From NCBI RefSeq assembly GCF_009936235.1, contig NZ_AP022314.1:1860001-1924000 (forward strand): a stretch of 64,000 nt of DNA, in the 5' to 3' direction. Shown piece by piece: positions 22,863 to 32,459 of the stretch. This stretch comes from Mycobacterium xenopi (GTDB lineage: Bacteria; Actinomycetota; Actinomycetes; Mycobacteriales; Mycobacteriaceae). Within the stretch, counting starts at the first letter, position 1, and each line of letters opens with the position of its first letter. A program made the translations under genes and the position numbers. The notes beneath the pieces were generated by a model, which was given only the letters and a program-made list of their open reading frames with translations, was not told the DNA's origin and made no database searches.

Positions 22863-24914
22863 ATGGACTTCTACTGCGCTTATAGCCACGGATTCGTGCG
22901 CGTCGCCGCATGCACGCACCGGACGACGATCGGTGACCCTGCGAGCAACGCCCAGTCGGTGCTGCGGTTGGCCCGCGAATGCCACGACGACGCCGTCGCG
23001 CTGGCGGTGTTTCCCGAGCTGACGCTGTCCGGCTACTCCATCGAGGACATCTTGCTGCAGGACACCCTGCTCGACGCGGTCGAAGACGCTTTGCTCGACG
23101 TCGTCGCGGCCTCCGCCAACCTGCTGCCGGTGCTGGTAGTCGGCGCGCCGCTGCGCTACCGGCACCGCATCTACAACACCGCGGTCGTCATTCACCGCGG
23201 CGTCGTGCTCGGCGTCGCGCCCAAGTCGTATTTGCCCACGTACCGAGAGTTCTACGAGCAGCGCCAACTCGCGGCCGGAGACGACGAACACGGCACGATC
23301 CGTATCGGCGGAGCCCAGGTGCCGTTCGGCCCGGATCTGCTGTTCGCCGCCGCGGATCTGCCGGGTTTCGTCCTGCACGTCGAAATCTGCGAGGACATGT
23401 TCGTGCCGCTTCCGCCGAGCGCGGAGGCGGCACTAGCCGGTGCGACGGTGCTGGCCAACCTGTCCGGCAGCCCAATCACGATCGGGCGCGCCGAAGACCG
23501 CTGCCTGCTGGCGCGTTCAGCGTCAGCGCGGTGTCTGGCCGCCTACGTCTACGCTGCCGCAGGCGAGGGTGAGTCGACGACCGATCTGGCGTGGGACGGT
23601 CAGACCATGATCTGGGAGAACGGGATACTGCTCGCCCAATCGGAACGTTTTCCCAAAGGGGAACGCCGTTCGGTCGCCGACGTTGACACCGAATTGCTAC
23701 GGTCGGAGCGGTTGCGAATGGGCACCTTCGACGACAACCGGCGTCATCACCGGGTGGTGGCAGAGTCGTTCCGGCGCATCGAGTTTCGGCTCGACCCCCC
23801 GACCGACGATATCGGGCTGCGACGCGAGGTGGAGCGGTTTCCGTTCGTGCCGGCCGATCCGTCGCGGTTGGAGCAGGACTGCTACGAGGCCTACAACATT
23901 CAGGTCGCCGGGCTCGAGCAGCGGCTGCGAGCGCTGAACTACCCGAAAATCGTGATCGGTATTTCCGGCGGGCTGGACTCCACGCACGCACTGATCGTCG
24001 CGGCCCGCGCCATGGACCGGGAAAACCGGCCGCGGAGCGACATTTTGGCGTTCACACTGCCCGGCTTCGCCACCGGGGAGCGCACGAAGGGCAACGCGAT
24101 TCGGCTGGCACACGCGCTGGGAGTTACCTTCGAGGAAATCGACATCCGCGACACCGCCCAGCTGATGCTCACCACCATCGATCACCCGTTTGCCCGCGGC
24201 GAGAAGGTCTACGACGTCACCTTCGAAAATGTCCAGGCCGGCTTGCGCACCGACTACCTGTTCCGGCTGGCCAACCAGCGGGGCGGCATCGTGCTCGGCA
24301 CCGGTGACCTGTCCGAGCTGGCGCTGGGCTGGTCGACATACGGTGTCGGAGACCATATGTCGCACTACAACATCAATGGTGGCGTACCGAAAACGCTGAT
24401 CCAGCACCTGATCCGCTGGGTGATCTCCTCCGGCCAGTTCGACGACGAGGTCTGTGCCACACTGCAGTCCGTCCTCGACACCGAGATAACCCCTGAACTG
24501 GTGCCCACCGGCGAGGAAGAGGAGATCCAAAGCAGCGAAGCAAAGGTCGGCCCATATGTGCTGCAAGACTTTTCGTTGTTCCATGTCTTGCGTTACGGGT
24601 TTCGCCCGTCGAAGATCGCTTTTCTGGCCTACCACGCCTGGAGCGACCCCGACCGCGGCACGTGGCCGCCCGGCTTTCCCGAAGACAAGCGGCCGTCGTA
24701 CTCGCTGCATGACATCCGGCACTGGCTGAAGGTTTTCGTGGAGAGGTTCTACTCGTTCAGCCAATTCAAGCGTTCGGCCCTGCCGAACGGGCCCAAGGTG
24801 TCGCATGGGGGAGCGTTGTCTCCGCGCGGCGACTGGCGCGCGCCATCGGACATGTCGGCTCGGGCCTGGCTCGACGAAATCGAGCGCGAGATACCTGACT
24901 CAGCGTCGGCGTAG
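22863..24914 (+). CDS. nadE: glutamine-dependent NAD+ synthetase
   Basis: Last step of NAD synthesis, amidating nicotinate adenine dinucleotide with ammonia drawn from glutamine; 683 aa. The N-terminal nitrilase-type glutaminase has the triad Glu52 (PELTLSGYS), Lys near 121 (PKSYLPTYREFYE) and Cys near 176 (HVEICEDMF). The C-terminal synthetase domain has the P-loop VIGISGGLDSTHA and GTGDLSELALGWSTYG. ATG 22863 is chosen because MDFYCAYSHGFVRVAACTH aligns with the start of Rv2438c; in-frame upstream codons would overlap the divergent hydrolase gene. Confidence 0.97.
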   Translation: MDFYCAYSHGFVRVAACTHRTTIGDPASNAQSVLRLARECHDDAVALAVFPELTLSGYSIEDILLQDTLLDAVEDALLDVVAASANLLPVLVVGAPLRYRHRIYNTAVVIHRGVVLGVAPKSYLPTYREFYEQRQLAAGDDEHGTIRIGGAQVPFGPDLLFAAADLPGFVLHVEICEDMFVPLPPSAEAALAGATVLANLSGSPITIGRAEDRCLLARSASARCLAAYVYAAAGEGESTTDLAWDGQTMIWENGILLAQSERFPKGERRSVADVDTELLRSERLRMGTFDDNRRHHRVVAESFRRIEFRLDPPTDDIGLRREVERFPFVPADPSRLEQDCYEAYNIQVAGLEQRLRALNYPKIVIGISGGLDSTHALIVAARAMDRENRPRSDILAFTLPGFATGERTKGNAIRLAHALGVTFEEIDIRDTAQLMLTTIDHPFARGEKVYDVTFENVQAGLRTDYLFRLANQRGGIVLGTGDLSELALGWSTYGVGDHMSHYNINGGVPKTLIQHLIRWVISSGQFDDEVCATLQSVLDTEITPELVPTGEEEEIQSSEAKVGPYVLQDFSLFHVLRYGFRPSKIAFLAYHAWSDPDRGTWPPGFPEDKRPSYSLHDIRHWLKVFVERFYSFSQFKRSALPNGPKVSHGGALSPRGDWRAPSDMSARAWLDEIEREIPDSASA

Positions 24915-24990
24915 GCGTGTGCACGGGTGGCAACCGGGGCGCAGGCTGCCGTCGGATGGGGTTTCCGTGGCTGGCTTCAGTGCCTGCGCA

Positions 24991-25818
24991 CTACAAGCGG
25001 CCGTCCACCCGCAGTTCGGGGTGCACCCAGTTCGGGGATCGCCGTTCGGCGAAGGCCCGGAATCCTTCGACGGCTTCGGCGCTTTCGATGCTGGCCTCCA
25101 TCCCGATCCGGTCGTAGAGGCCCAGGTAGTTGTCCAAGCTGGCCTTCACGATGCGGCGAGCTCCGGGCGCTGTCCGGCAACACTGGGCCAGCACCTCGCG
25201 CGCGGCATCCATCAACTGGTCGTGCGGCACCACCCGCGCCACCATGCCCCACTCGACCGCCTCGCCGGCCGTCAGCGTCCGGCCGGTGAACATCAGATCG
25301 CGGGTGCGGACCGGGCCGATGATGCGGGCCAGCATCTGGCTGTAATAGGTGTCGGCGATGCCGCGGTACAACTCGGGAACACGAAATGTTGCGCGGTCGC
25401 TGACCACCGCGACGTCGCTGCACATCGCGATCTGCAGCCCGCCGCCCTGGCACAGGCCGTTGACCGCACAAACCACCGGTTTGGCCGACTTTCGCAACGT
25501 GTCGAACGGCGTCACATCCATCGATAGCGCCGAGCCGAACTGCATCCAGTTGTCGTCGCCGCCGCCGCCAAGATCACCGCCCGGGGCGAACACGTCACCG
25601 GTTCCGGTGATCAGCAGCCCTGCCAGACCCGGGTCGGAGTTGACCCGGGTGACCGCGTACCGGATGCCGAAGTACATCGCCGGTGTCATGGCGTTGCGCG
25701 CGTGCGGCCGGTCCAGCGTCACGACCGCGAACGGACCTTCCCGGGTAAATCGCAGGTACTTGGTTCCTAACCAGTCGCCCTCGGGCGGGCGCGGGCTGCT
25801 GTCGTCGGGAGTCGGCAT
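24991..25818 (-). CDS. enoyl-CoA hydratase/isomerase (crotonase) family protein
   Basis: A 275-aa crotonase. It has RPHARNAMTPAMY (acyl-CoA binding), GDVFAPGGDLGGG (first oxyanion-hole region), and NGLCQGGGLQIAMCSDVAV with the second oxyanion-hole glycine. The residue positions usually occupied by catalytic Glu read PELYRGIADTYYSQ, so hydratase activity is uncertain and another crotonase reaction is possible. It is convergent with nadE and lies 14 bp after the ribokinase gene on the minus strand. Confidence 0.88.
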   Translation of the reverse strand: MPTPDDSSPRPPEGDWLGTKYLRFTREGPFAVVTLDRPHARNAMTPAMYFGIRYAVTRVNSDPGLAGLLITGTGDVFAPGGDLGGGGDDNWMQFGSALSMDVTPFDTLRKSAKPVVCAVNGLCQGGGLQIAMCSDVAVVSDRATFRVPELYRGIADTYYSQMLARIIGPVRTRDLMFTGRTLTAGEAVEWGMVARVVPHDQLMDAAREVLAQCCRTAPGARRIVKASLDNYLGLYDRIGMEASIESAEAVEGFRAFAERRSPNWVHPELRVDGRL

Positions 25819-25832
25819 GGGGAGACGTTAAC

Positions 25833-26684
25833 TCAGCCCGGGACGACGGCGTCGTCGATGGCCCGGCTCAGCGGTGCGCAGTCACCGGCCCCGGGAACGA
25901 GTGTCGCCAAGGCTCCGGCCGCGCAGGCGCGACGCAGGGCGCGGTCGATGTCACCGCACCAGTCGGCGGCCAGCACCCCGGCGAACACATCACCGGCGCC
26001 CGAGGTGTCCACCGGCTCGACTGCCGGTGCGGCCACGCCGAATTCGGTATGCGCGCCCACGTAGGATGCCCCGTGTGCTCCGCGAGTGATCACCAAATGT
26101 GGGACCGGCCAATGCCACTGCGCCGCCTCGGATTCGTTGACCACGACGACGTCGGTCAGCCCGGCAAGCTCGGCCAGATCCGTGGCCGGCGGCGAGGCGT
26201 TCAGCATGACGACGGCCCCGGCCGCATGAGCCACTCTGGCCGCCGCGACCGCCGTGGTCACCGGAATCTCCAACTGCAGCAACAACACATCGCAGTCGGC
26301 GACGACGGCGCGTGCGCCGGAGGAGTCCAGCGTGAGTCGGCCGTTGGCACCCGGTGCAACGACGATCGTGTTCTCACCCGTGGAATCGACCAAGATCACC
26401 GCGTGACCACTTGGTCCGGCGATCACGATCAGCCCCGTAGTGCCCACGCCGTTGGAGACGAGGTTTTCGCGCAGCCGGGCGCCCACCGGGTCGTCGCCTA
26501 CTGCGCCGACGAACTGCACCCGGGCGCCCGCCCGGGCCGCGGCCACCGCCTGGTTGGCGCCCTTGCCGCCGGGTTCGGATCGCATCGACGCGGCCAACAC
26601 CGTTTCGCCGGGCCGCGGTAGCGCCTCTACGTCGAACACGGTGTCCAGATTGACGCTGCCTACCACGCATACCCGTGTCGTCAT
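25833..26684 (-). CDS. rbsK: PfkB-family sugar kinase, ribokinase-like
   Basis: A 283-residue kinase, phosphorylating ribose or a related sugar. PfkB signature 1 is seen in GGKGANQAVAAARAGARVQFVG, and signature 2 with the catalytic Asp in VDTSGAGDVFAGVLA. NPS-like substrate residues are at VGSVNLDTVFDVEALPRPGET. ATG 26684 begins MTTRVCVVGSVNLD. It occupies the Rv2436 position. No ribose transporter is adjacent, so physiological substrate is inferred from sequence only. Confidence 0.88.
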   Translation of the reverse strand: MTTRVCVVGSVNLDTVFDVEALPRPGETVLAASMRSEPGGKGANQAVAAARAGARVQFVGAVGDDPVGARLRENLVSNGVGTTGLIVIAGPSGHAVILVDSTGENTIVVAPGANGRLTLDSSGARAVVADCDVLLLQLEIPVTTAVAAARVAHAAGAVVMLNASPPATDLAELAGLTDVVVVNESEAAQWHWPVPHLVITRGAHGASYVGAHTEFGVAAPAVEPVDTSGAGDVFAGVLAADWCGDIDRALRRACAAGALATLVPGAGDCAPLSRAIDDAVVPG

Positions 26685-26796
26685 GGCGCTAACGGTAAGG
26701 CAGTCGGCTGCCCTTTCGTATCGGCAAACGTGACTCCACCAGGTACCGCAATGGTTGCGCGCCCTCTGTTGGTGGCTGGGGAATCAGTAGCATGAC

Positions 26797-27394
26797 TTAT
26801 TCTCGGGGTTGAGCGCCCACGGGTCGGATTTCCTCGATGAGCAATCGCAGGTCTTCTTGTTGCACAGCAGGATTCAGCAAGCAGATACGCAGTGACGGGT
26901 GTCCACGTAGCGTGGTGCCAGTGAGGAAGACGTTTCCGCGCCGCTTCAGCAACGTCGGTAAATCGCGGTTGACTCGGTCGACGTCGTGCTTGGTGGCACC
27001 GGTACCGGTGAACCGGAATGCCACTACCGAGGTGGTCGCTCGGATTCAACGCGGCCGCCAACGGTTCGACCGCTATCCAGCCGCGGACGGTTGTGAGTTG
27101 AGCCATCCGAAAAATAAAAAATCGCCGGTGACCGTTGCCCATCGGATAATGCAGGACACGGGTCTTGACATCGCGGAGAAGGTCTGGCAGAGGCTGTGAT
27201 TGCTCCGGCAACGGCTGGTTGACGAGCCACTCACGGTCACGAGGATCGATCGGTCGCCACACCGGACTGGAATCAACCTGCTGCAGATGTGCGACGGCCA
27301 TTGCCATCGCTTCCGCGGCCACCCGAGGAGTCAACCCGCCCATCTGCCGCACTCCGGCGCACTCCCCGGTATCGGGACCGCCGGTGACTTTCAT
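26797..27394 (-). pseudogene. PLP-dependent decarboxylase, core deleted
   Basis: Two ends of one gene can be read. From 27394 downward the frame gives the N-terminus of a group II PLP decarboxylase (SSPVWRPIDPRDREW, then LHYPMGNGHRRFF, matching the family YPxGxxHPRFF segment, then LAAALNPSD). Near 27020 it jumps to another frame encoding the C-terminus (VAFRFTGTG, RGNVFLTGTTLRGHPSLRICLLN), stopping at 26797. About 300 residues, including the PLP-binding lysine region, are missing. An internal deletion of this size cannot be a base-calling error, so this is a genuine pseudogene. It is read continuously from the DinB-like frame upstream. Confidence 0.75.
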
Positions 27395-27944
27395 ACTGAC
27401 TCTGCGAATATCGGCGAGATGGTGGACACCTTCGTGCATCGCTTGGCGAAAAAGCCAACGGGCGGTGCGCTGTTCGCCGGGCGAACGAGTCACGAGCCGA
27501 TCCCACTCATGTTGGCGGGTACGGGCAATTTCCTCACAAAACCCCGCTGTCATCAAGGCCAGTTCGTCGAGCATTGCCGTCAAGTCGCGATCGTTGTAGC
27601 GGAACCGGCGCGCCCGCAGGTCATTGAGCGTCGGCTCCAGCGTTGGCCGTTCCTCGGTACGGGCGCGATGCAAACGAATGGTGTAGGTGAGGTAGACGTC
27701 GCGCAGATGACAGACGTACTCGATCACTGACCAAGCGTTCGGGTCGGGACGTTCGCGAAGCGCATCGGGGGGAGGCTTGAGACCACTTGACCGACCGCAG
27801 CCGGAAGGCCGCAATTACCTCCACCGCCTGTTCGACGGTGATCTCCGGGTACGTCAAGACGCAATCCGCGCAGACGTGATCTTCCGCAGCCAGCGCTGCT
27901 AGCTGCTTGCCGCCGTCGTGGTTGGCGTCTCGGGGAACGGTCAT
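27395..27944 (-). pseudogene. DinB-like protein, frameshifted
   Basis: ATG 27944 opens a DinB/mycothiol-dependent maleylpyruvate isomerase-like protein. Its N-terminus has HVCADCVLTYPEITVEQAVE; the start of the second half reads LRERPDPNAWSVIEYVCHLRDVY; it ends MHEGVHHLADIRRV, where the family metal-binding His is usual. The two halves are in different frames. They join if one base is removed from the six-G run at 27767-27772 (six C on the coding strand). Without the indel the protein would be about 180 aa. It then runs on without a stop into the decarboxylase remnant. Real decay or a homopolymer base-call error are both possible. Confidence 0.65.
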
Positions 27945-28138
27945 GTTCAACATCGTCCACCACGGCACTGCCATAGGCGGCACGTTGAACCCGATGTACA
28001 GGCGCGACGTGCTCACTCGGGCTGGAAGCGTCTGGTAAGACATGGCTAGCATTGGCCAACGCTGCCTCGGCCGCCATTTAAAGCCCGCCCGGCTCGGGGT
28101 GTCGCCGCCGACCATCGGCGGACCGATACGCTGAGGTA

Positions 28139-29386
28139 ATGAGTCTGCACGCTCCGTCGCGTCCCGACTTGCGGCAAGAAGTCCACGACGCCGCCCGCCG
28201 CGCCCGCGTGGCCGCACGCGCGTTGGCTTCGCTGCCCACTGCGGTGAAGAACCGGGCGCTGCACGCAGCCGCCGACGCCATGCTGGTCCACGTCGACAAG
28301 ATCTTGGCCGCCAACGCCGAAGACCTCAACGCCGCCCGCGACACGGGCACACCGACGGCCATGCTCGACCGGCTGGCCCTCAACCCGCAACGCATCGACG
28401 GCATCGCCGCCGGCCTGCGCCAGGTCGCAGGTCTGCCCGATCCGGTCGGCGAGGTGCTGCGCGGCTACACCTTGCCCAACGGGCTGCGATTGCGTCAGCA
28501 GCGGGTTCCGCTCGGCGTGGTCGGCATGGTCTACGAGGGCCGGCCCAACGTCACGGTCGACGCGTTCGGGCTGGCGCTGAAGTCGGGTAACGCGGCGCTG
28601 CTGCGCGGCAGCTCGTCGGCCGCCCGGTCCAACCGGGCCCTGGTCGAGGTGCTGCGCGGCGCACTGGTCAACGAAGACCTGCCCGTCGACGCGGTGCAGC
28701 TGCTGGACAGCTCGGACCACGCGACCGTCACCCACCTGATCCAGGCGCGTGGGCTGGTCGACGTGGTGATCCCGCGCGGAGGAGCCGGCCTCATCGACGC
28801 GGTGGTGCGCGACGCACAGGTGCCGACCATCGAAACCGGCGTCGGCAACTGCCACGTCTACGTGCACGAAGCCGCCGACCTCGACGTCGCCGAACGGGTG
28901 CTGCTGAACTCCAAGACCCGCCGGCCGAGCGTGTGCAACGCCGCCGAAACCTTGCTGGTCGACACTGCGATCGCCGGTCAGGTCGTGCCGCGCCTGGTGG
29001 GCGCATTGCAGGACGCCGGGGTGACCGTGCACCTCGACCCGGACGAGGCCGAGCTGCGTCGTGAGTTTCTGTCGATGGACATCGCGGTGGCGGTGGTCGA
29101 CGGTGTCGAGGCCGCGATCGCCCACATCAACGAATACGGCACCGGACACACCGAAGCCATCGTGACCACGAATTTGGCTGCGGCCCAACGATTTACCGAA
29201 GGGGTTGATGCGGCTGCGGTGATGGTCAACGCGTCGACGGCGTTCACCGACGGCGAGCAGTTCGGGTTCGGCGCCGAGATCGGCATCTCCACCCAGAAGC
29301 TGCATGCTCGCGGCCCGATGGGGCTGCCGGAATTGACCTCAACCAAGTGGATCGTCTGGGGAGACGGTCACACCCGTCCCGCCTAG
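28139..29386 (+). CDS. proA: gamma-glutamyl phosphate reductase
   Basis: Second step of proline synthesis, reducing glutamyl-5-phosphate with NADPH; 415 aa. Aldehyde-dehydrogenase-fold enzyme with VPLGVVGMVYEGRPNVTVDA, GNAALLRGSSSAARSN, and the catalytic Cys in TRRPSVCNAAETLLVD. The C-terminal FGFGAEIGISTQKLHARGPMGL stretch is diagnostic. The start ATG 28139 follows a GAGGTA sequence. It is followed after 11 bp by the MoxR gene. Confidence 0.97.
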   Translation: MSLHAPSRPDLRQEVHDAARRARVAARALASLPTAVKNRALHAAADAMLVHVDKILAANAEDLNAARDTGTPTAMLDRLALNPQRIDGIAAGLRQVAGLPDPVGEVLRGYTLPNGLRLRQQRVPLGVVGMVYEGRPNVTVDAFGLALKSGNAALLRGSSSAARSNRALVEVLRGALVNEDLPVDAVQLLDSSDHATVTHLIQARGLVDVVIPRGGAGLIDAVVRDAQVPTIETGVGNCHVYVHEAADLDVAERVLLNSKTRRPSVCNAAETLLVDTAIAGQVVPRLVGALQDAGVTVHLDPDEAELRREFLSMDIAVAVVDGVEAAIAHINEYGTGHTEAIVTTNLAAAQRFTEGVDAAAVMVNASTAFTDGEQFGFGAEIGISTQKLHARGPMGLPELTSTKWIVWGDGHTRPA

Positions 29387-29397
29387 GAGAATTGCCA

Positions 29398-30273
29398 GTG
29401 ACCGTTCCCGCGCGTCCCATTCCGCTGTTCGCCGATATCGACGACGTCGCACGCCGGCTGGCCGAAACGGGCTACCTGCCCGACACCGCCACCGCGACCG
29501 CGGTTTTCCTCGCCGACCGGCTCGGAAAGCCTTTGCTGGTCGAAGGGCCCGCTGGGGTCGGCAAGACCGAGCTGGCTCGCGCCGTCGCGCAGGCCACCGG
29601 GTCCGGGCTGGTGCGCCTGCAGTGCTATGAGGGCGTCGACGAGGCACGCGCCCTTTACGAGTGGAACCACGCCAAGCAGATTCTGCGCATCCAGGCCGGC
29701 TCCGGGGACTGGGAGGCGACCAAGGCCGACGTGTTCAGCGAGGAGTTCCTGCTGACTCGCCCGCTGCTGACCGCGATCCGGCGCACTGAGCCCACGGTGC
29801 TATTGGTCGACGAGACCGACAAGGCCGACATCGAGATGGAAGGCCTGCTGCTGGAGGTTTTGAGCGACTTCGCGGTGACAGTTCCCGAGTTGGGCACCAT
29901 CACCGCGGACCGTGCGCCGTTCGTCGTGCTGACCTCCAACGCCACCCGCGAGCTGTCCGAGGCGCTCAAGCGGCGTTGCCTGTTCTTGCACATCGACTTT
30001 CCGAGCCCCGAGATGGAACGGCGAATCCTGTTGTCCCGGGTCCCGGAGTTGCCCGTGCATCTGGCCGACGAGCTGGTGCGCATCATCGGTGTGCTGCGCG
30101 GCATGCAGCTGAAGAAGGTGCCATCGATCGCCGAGACCATCGACTGGGGCCGCACGTTGCTGGCACTCGGCTTGGACACCATCGACGACGCCACCGTGGC
30201 CGCCACGTTGGGCGTGGTGCTCAAGCACCAGTCCGACCAGCAGCGTGCGGCCGGGGAGCTCAGGCTGAACTGA
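29398..30273 (+). CDS. MoxR-type AAA+ ATPase
   Basis: A 291-aa AAA+ protein matching Rv2426c in length. Walker A is GPAGVGKTELA near residue 50, Walker B is VLLVDETDKAD, and sensor-1 is LTSNATREL. The Arg-finger region is ALKRRCLFLHIDFP. I chose GTG 29398, preceded by TAGGAGA, over an upstream start inside proA. MoxR ATPases act as chaperones that insert metal or assemble complexes with VWA proteins; the adjacent gene is such a partner. Confidence 0.92.
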   Translation: MTVPARPIPLFADIDDVARRLAETGYLPDTATATAVFLADRLGKPLLVEGPAGVGKTELARAVAQATGSGLVRLQCYEGVDEARALYEWNHAKQILRIQAGSGDWEATKADVFSEEFLLTRPLLTAIRRTEPTVLLVDETDKADIEMEGLLLEVLSDFAVTVPELGTITADRAPFVVLTSNATRELSEALKRRCLFLHIDFPSPEMERRILLSRVPELPVHLADELVRIIGVLRGMQLKKVPSIAETIDWGRTLLALGLDTIDDATVAATLGVVLKHQSDQQRAAGELRLN

Positions 30274-31715
30274 TGGCCGTTCGCCGCGTCCGCCCCCGCC
30301 ACCCGTTGGCCCCGCACGGGCTACCCGGCCATCTGGTTGGCTTCGTGGAAGCGCTTCGCGCGCAAGGCATTTCAGTTGGCCCGTCGGAGACAGTGGACGC
30401 CGGGCGGGTAGTGGCCACCCTGGGGCTCAGTGACCGCGAGGTGTTGCGCGAGGGCATCGCCTGCGCTGTGTTGCGCCGACCGGATCACCGCGAAACCTAC
30501 GACGCCATGTTCGACCTGTGGTGGCCGGCCGCGTTGGGCGCGCGAGCGGTGGTCACCGACGAGACCGACGACGACCCGGGCGTGCAGCTGCCGCCCGACG
30601 ACGTCGAGGCGATGCGGCAGATGCTGGTCGATCTGCTCACCGCACACCACGACCTCGCCGACATGGACGAGCGGCTGGTGGCGATGATCGCTCAGATCGT
30701 CGAGGCCTACGGCAAATACAGTTCCAGCCGCGGCCCGTCGTACTCGTCGTATCAGGCGCTCAAAGCGATGGCGCTGGACCAGCTCGAAGGCCGGCTGTTG
30801 GCCGGGCTGCTGGCGCCCTACGGCGACCAACCCACCCCCACCCAGGAACAGATCGCCAAAGCTCTTGCCGCGCAGAAGATCACGCAGCTGCGCAGGATGG
30901 TCGACGCCGAGACCAAGCGACGCACCGCCGAACAGCTCGGCCGCGACCACGTCCAGATGTACGGCATCCCACAGCTTTCCGAGAACGTCGAGTTCCTGCG
31001 AGCCTCAGCTGACCAGCTGCGCCAGATGCGCCGTGTGGTGGCGCCACTGGCCCGCACCCTGGCCACCCGGCTGGCCGCCCGCCGGCGTCGCGCCCGCGCA
31101 GGTGCCATCGACCTGCGCAAAACCTTGCGCAAGTCGATGTCCACCGGCGGTGTGCCCATCGACGTGGTGTTGCGTAAACCGCGCCCGGCCCGGCCTGAGT
31201 TGGTGGTGCTGTGCGACGTGTCCGGCTCGGTGGCGGGTTTTAGCCACTTCACTCTGCTGCTAGTTCACGCGCTGCGCCAACAATTTTCGCGGGTACGGGT
31301 GTTCGCGTTCATCGACACCACCGACGAGGTGACGCATCTGTTCGGGCCCGACGCCGACCTGGCGGTGGCGATCCAGCGCATCACCCGCGAAGCCGGTGTC
31401 TACACCCGCGACGGGCATTCCGACTACGGCAATGCGTTCGTCTCGTTCACCGAGCAGTTCCACAATGTGCTGTCGCCGCGCAGCTCGCTGCTGGTGCTCG
31501 GCGACGGCCGCACCAACTACCGCGACCCGGCGATCGAGGTGCTGGCGCACATGGTGACCGCCAGCCGTCACGCGCACTGGCTCAACCCCGAGCCCAAACA
31601 CCTGTGGGGCAGCGGGGACTCGGCCGCGCCGCGCTATCAGGACGTGATCACTATGCACGAGTGCCGGTCGGCCAAACAACTGGCCGCGGTGATCGATCAG
31701 CTGTTGCCGGTCTAG
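30273..31715 (+). CDS. VWA (CoxE-like) domain protein, MoxR partner
   Basis: A 480-residue protein whose ATG overlaps the MoxR stop by one base. The C-terminal half holds a von Willebrand A domain with the MIDAS metal site DVSGSVAGFS near residue 315 and LLVLGDGRTNYRD later. The N-terminal half is helical (about 1-290) and Arg-rich just before the VWA domain. It matches Rv2425c and CoxE-type proteins, which with MoxR ATPases help mature metalloenzymes such as CO dehydrogenase. No client gene is adjacent, so the target is unknown. Confidence 0.9.
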   Translation: MAVRRVRPRHPLAPHGLPGHLVGFVEALRAQGISVGPSETVDAGRVVATLGLSDREVLREGIACAVLRRPDHRETYDAMFDLWWPAALGARAVVTDETDDDPGVQLPPDDVEAMRQMLVDLLTAHHDLADMDERLVAMIAQIVEAYGKYSSSRGPSYSSYQALKAMALDQLEGRLLAGLLAPYGDQPTPTQEQIAKALAAQKITQLRRMVDAETKRRTAEQLGRDHVQMYGIPQLSENVEFLRASADQLRQMRRVVAPLARTLATRLAARRRRARAGAIDLRKTLRKSMSTGGVPIDVVLRKPRPARPELVVLCDVSGSVAGFSHFTLLLVHALRQQFSRVRVFAFIDTTDEVTHLFGPDADLAVAIQRITREAGVYTRDGHSDYGNAFVSFTEQFHNVLSPRSSLLVLGDGRTNYRDPAIEVLAHMVTASRHAHWLNPEPKHLWGSGDSAAPRYQDVITMHECRSAKQLAAVIDQLLPV

Positions 31716-31829
31716 CCTTTGCCGGGTGCAAATGGGCCGGCTCGCGGCTAGGTCGCGGTTCTCATGCGGTCAGCTCGATAGCAGTTGCCACCTCAGGACC
31801 AAGACCCCGCTCCAGTAAGCTGGCAAATC

Positions 31830-32459
31830 GTGCAAAAGCGGCGTCGCAGGCTGGGGGTGATGGGGGGGGGACGTTCGATCCCATCCATAACGGCCACCTG
31901 GTCGCCGCCAGCGAGGTAGCCGACCTGTTCGAGCTCGACGAAGTCGTCTTCGTGCCCACCGGCCAGCCCTGGCAAAAAAGACCGGCATGTCAGCGCCGCC
32001 GAAGACCGTTACCTGATGACCGTCATCGCCACCGCGTCCAATCCCCGCTTTTCAGTTAGCCGGGTCGACATCGATCGCGGCGGGCCCACCTATACCAAAG
32101 ACACCCTGCGCGATCTGCATGCGCTCAACCCGGACTCCGAGCTGTACTTCATCACCGGCGCCGACGCACTGACATCGATTCTGTCGTGGCAGGACTGGGA
32201 GGACCTGTTTGCGATGGCGCGGTTCATCGGGGTGAGCCGTCCGGGCTACGACCTGGGCCGCGAGCATCTCGCGCAGGTCCTCGACGGCCTGCCCGACGAC
32301 GTGTTGACGTTGGTCGAGGTTCCCGCCCTGGCGATCTCCTCTACCGACTGCCGCCGCCGCGCCGCAGAGCACCGCCCGCTGTGGTACCTGATGCCCGACG
32401 GCGTCGTTCAATACGTGTCCAAGCGGCGGCTCTACAGCAAACCGGGAGACCAAACGTGA
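31830..32459 (+). pseudogene. nadD: nicotinate-mononucleotide adenylyltransferase, two frameshifts (probable sequence error)
   Basis: NadD makes nicotinate adenine dinucleotide from NaMN and ATP. Reading starts at GTG 31830 (QKRRRRLGVMGG). After the nine-G run at 31862-31870 the conserved GTFDPIHNGHLVAASEVADLF appears in a second frame, a +2 or -1 change. At the six-A run 31974-31979 one extra A moves the rest, VSAAEDRYLMTVIATASNPRFSVSR onward, back to the first frame. All motifs are present once these are repaired, including the T/HxxH site and ISSTDCRRRA near the end. The gene is essential in M. tuberculosis and the rest is well preserved, so base-call errors are likelier than loss. Confidence 0.85.

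Noticed and set aside
28046..29305. Long open frame opposite proA
   Set aside because: His/Val/Asp-rich antisense shadow of a conserved gene, no recognisable domain.
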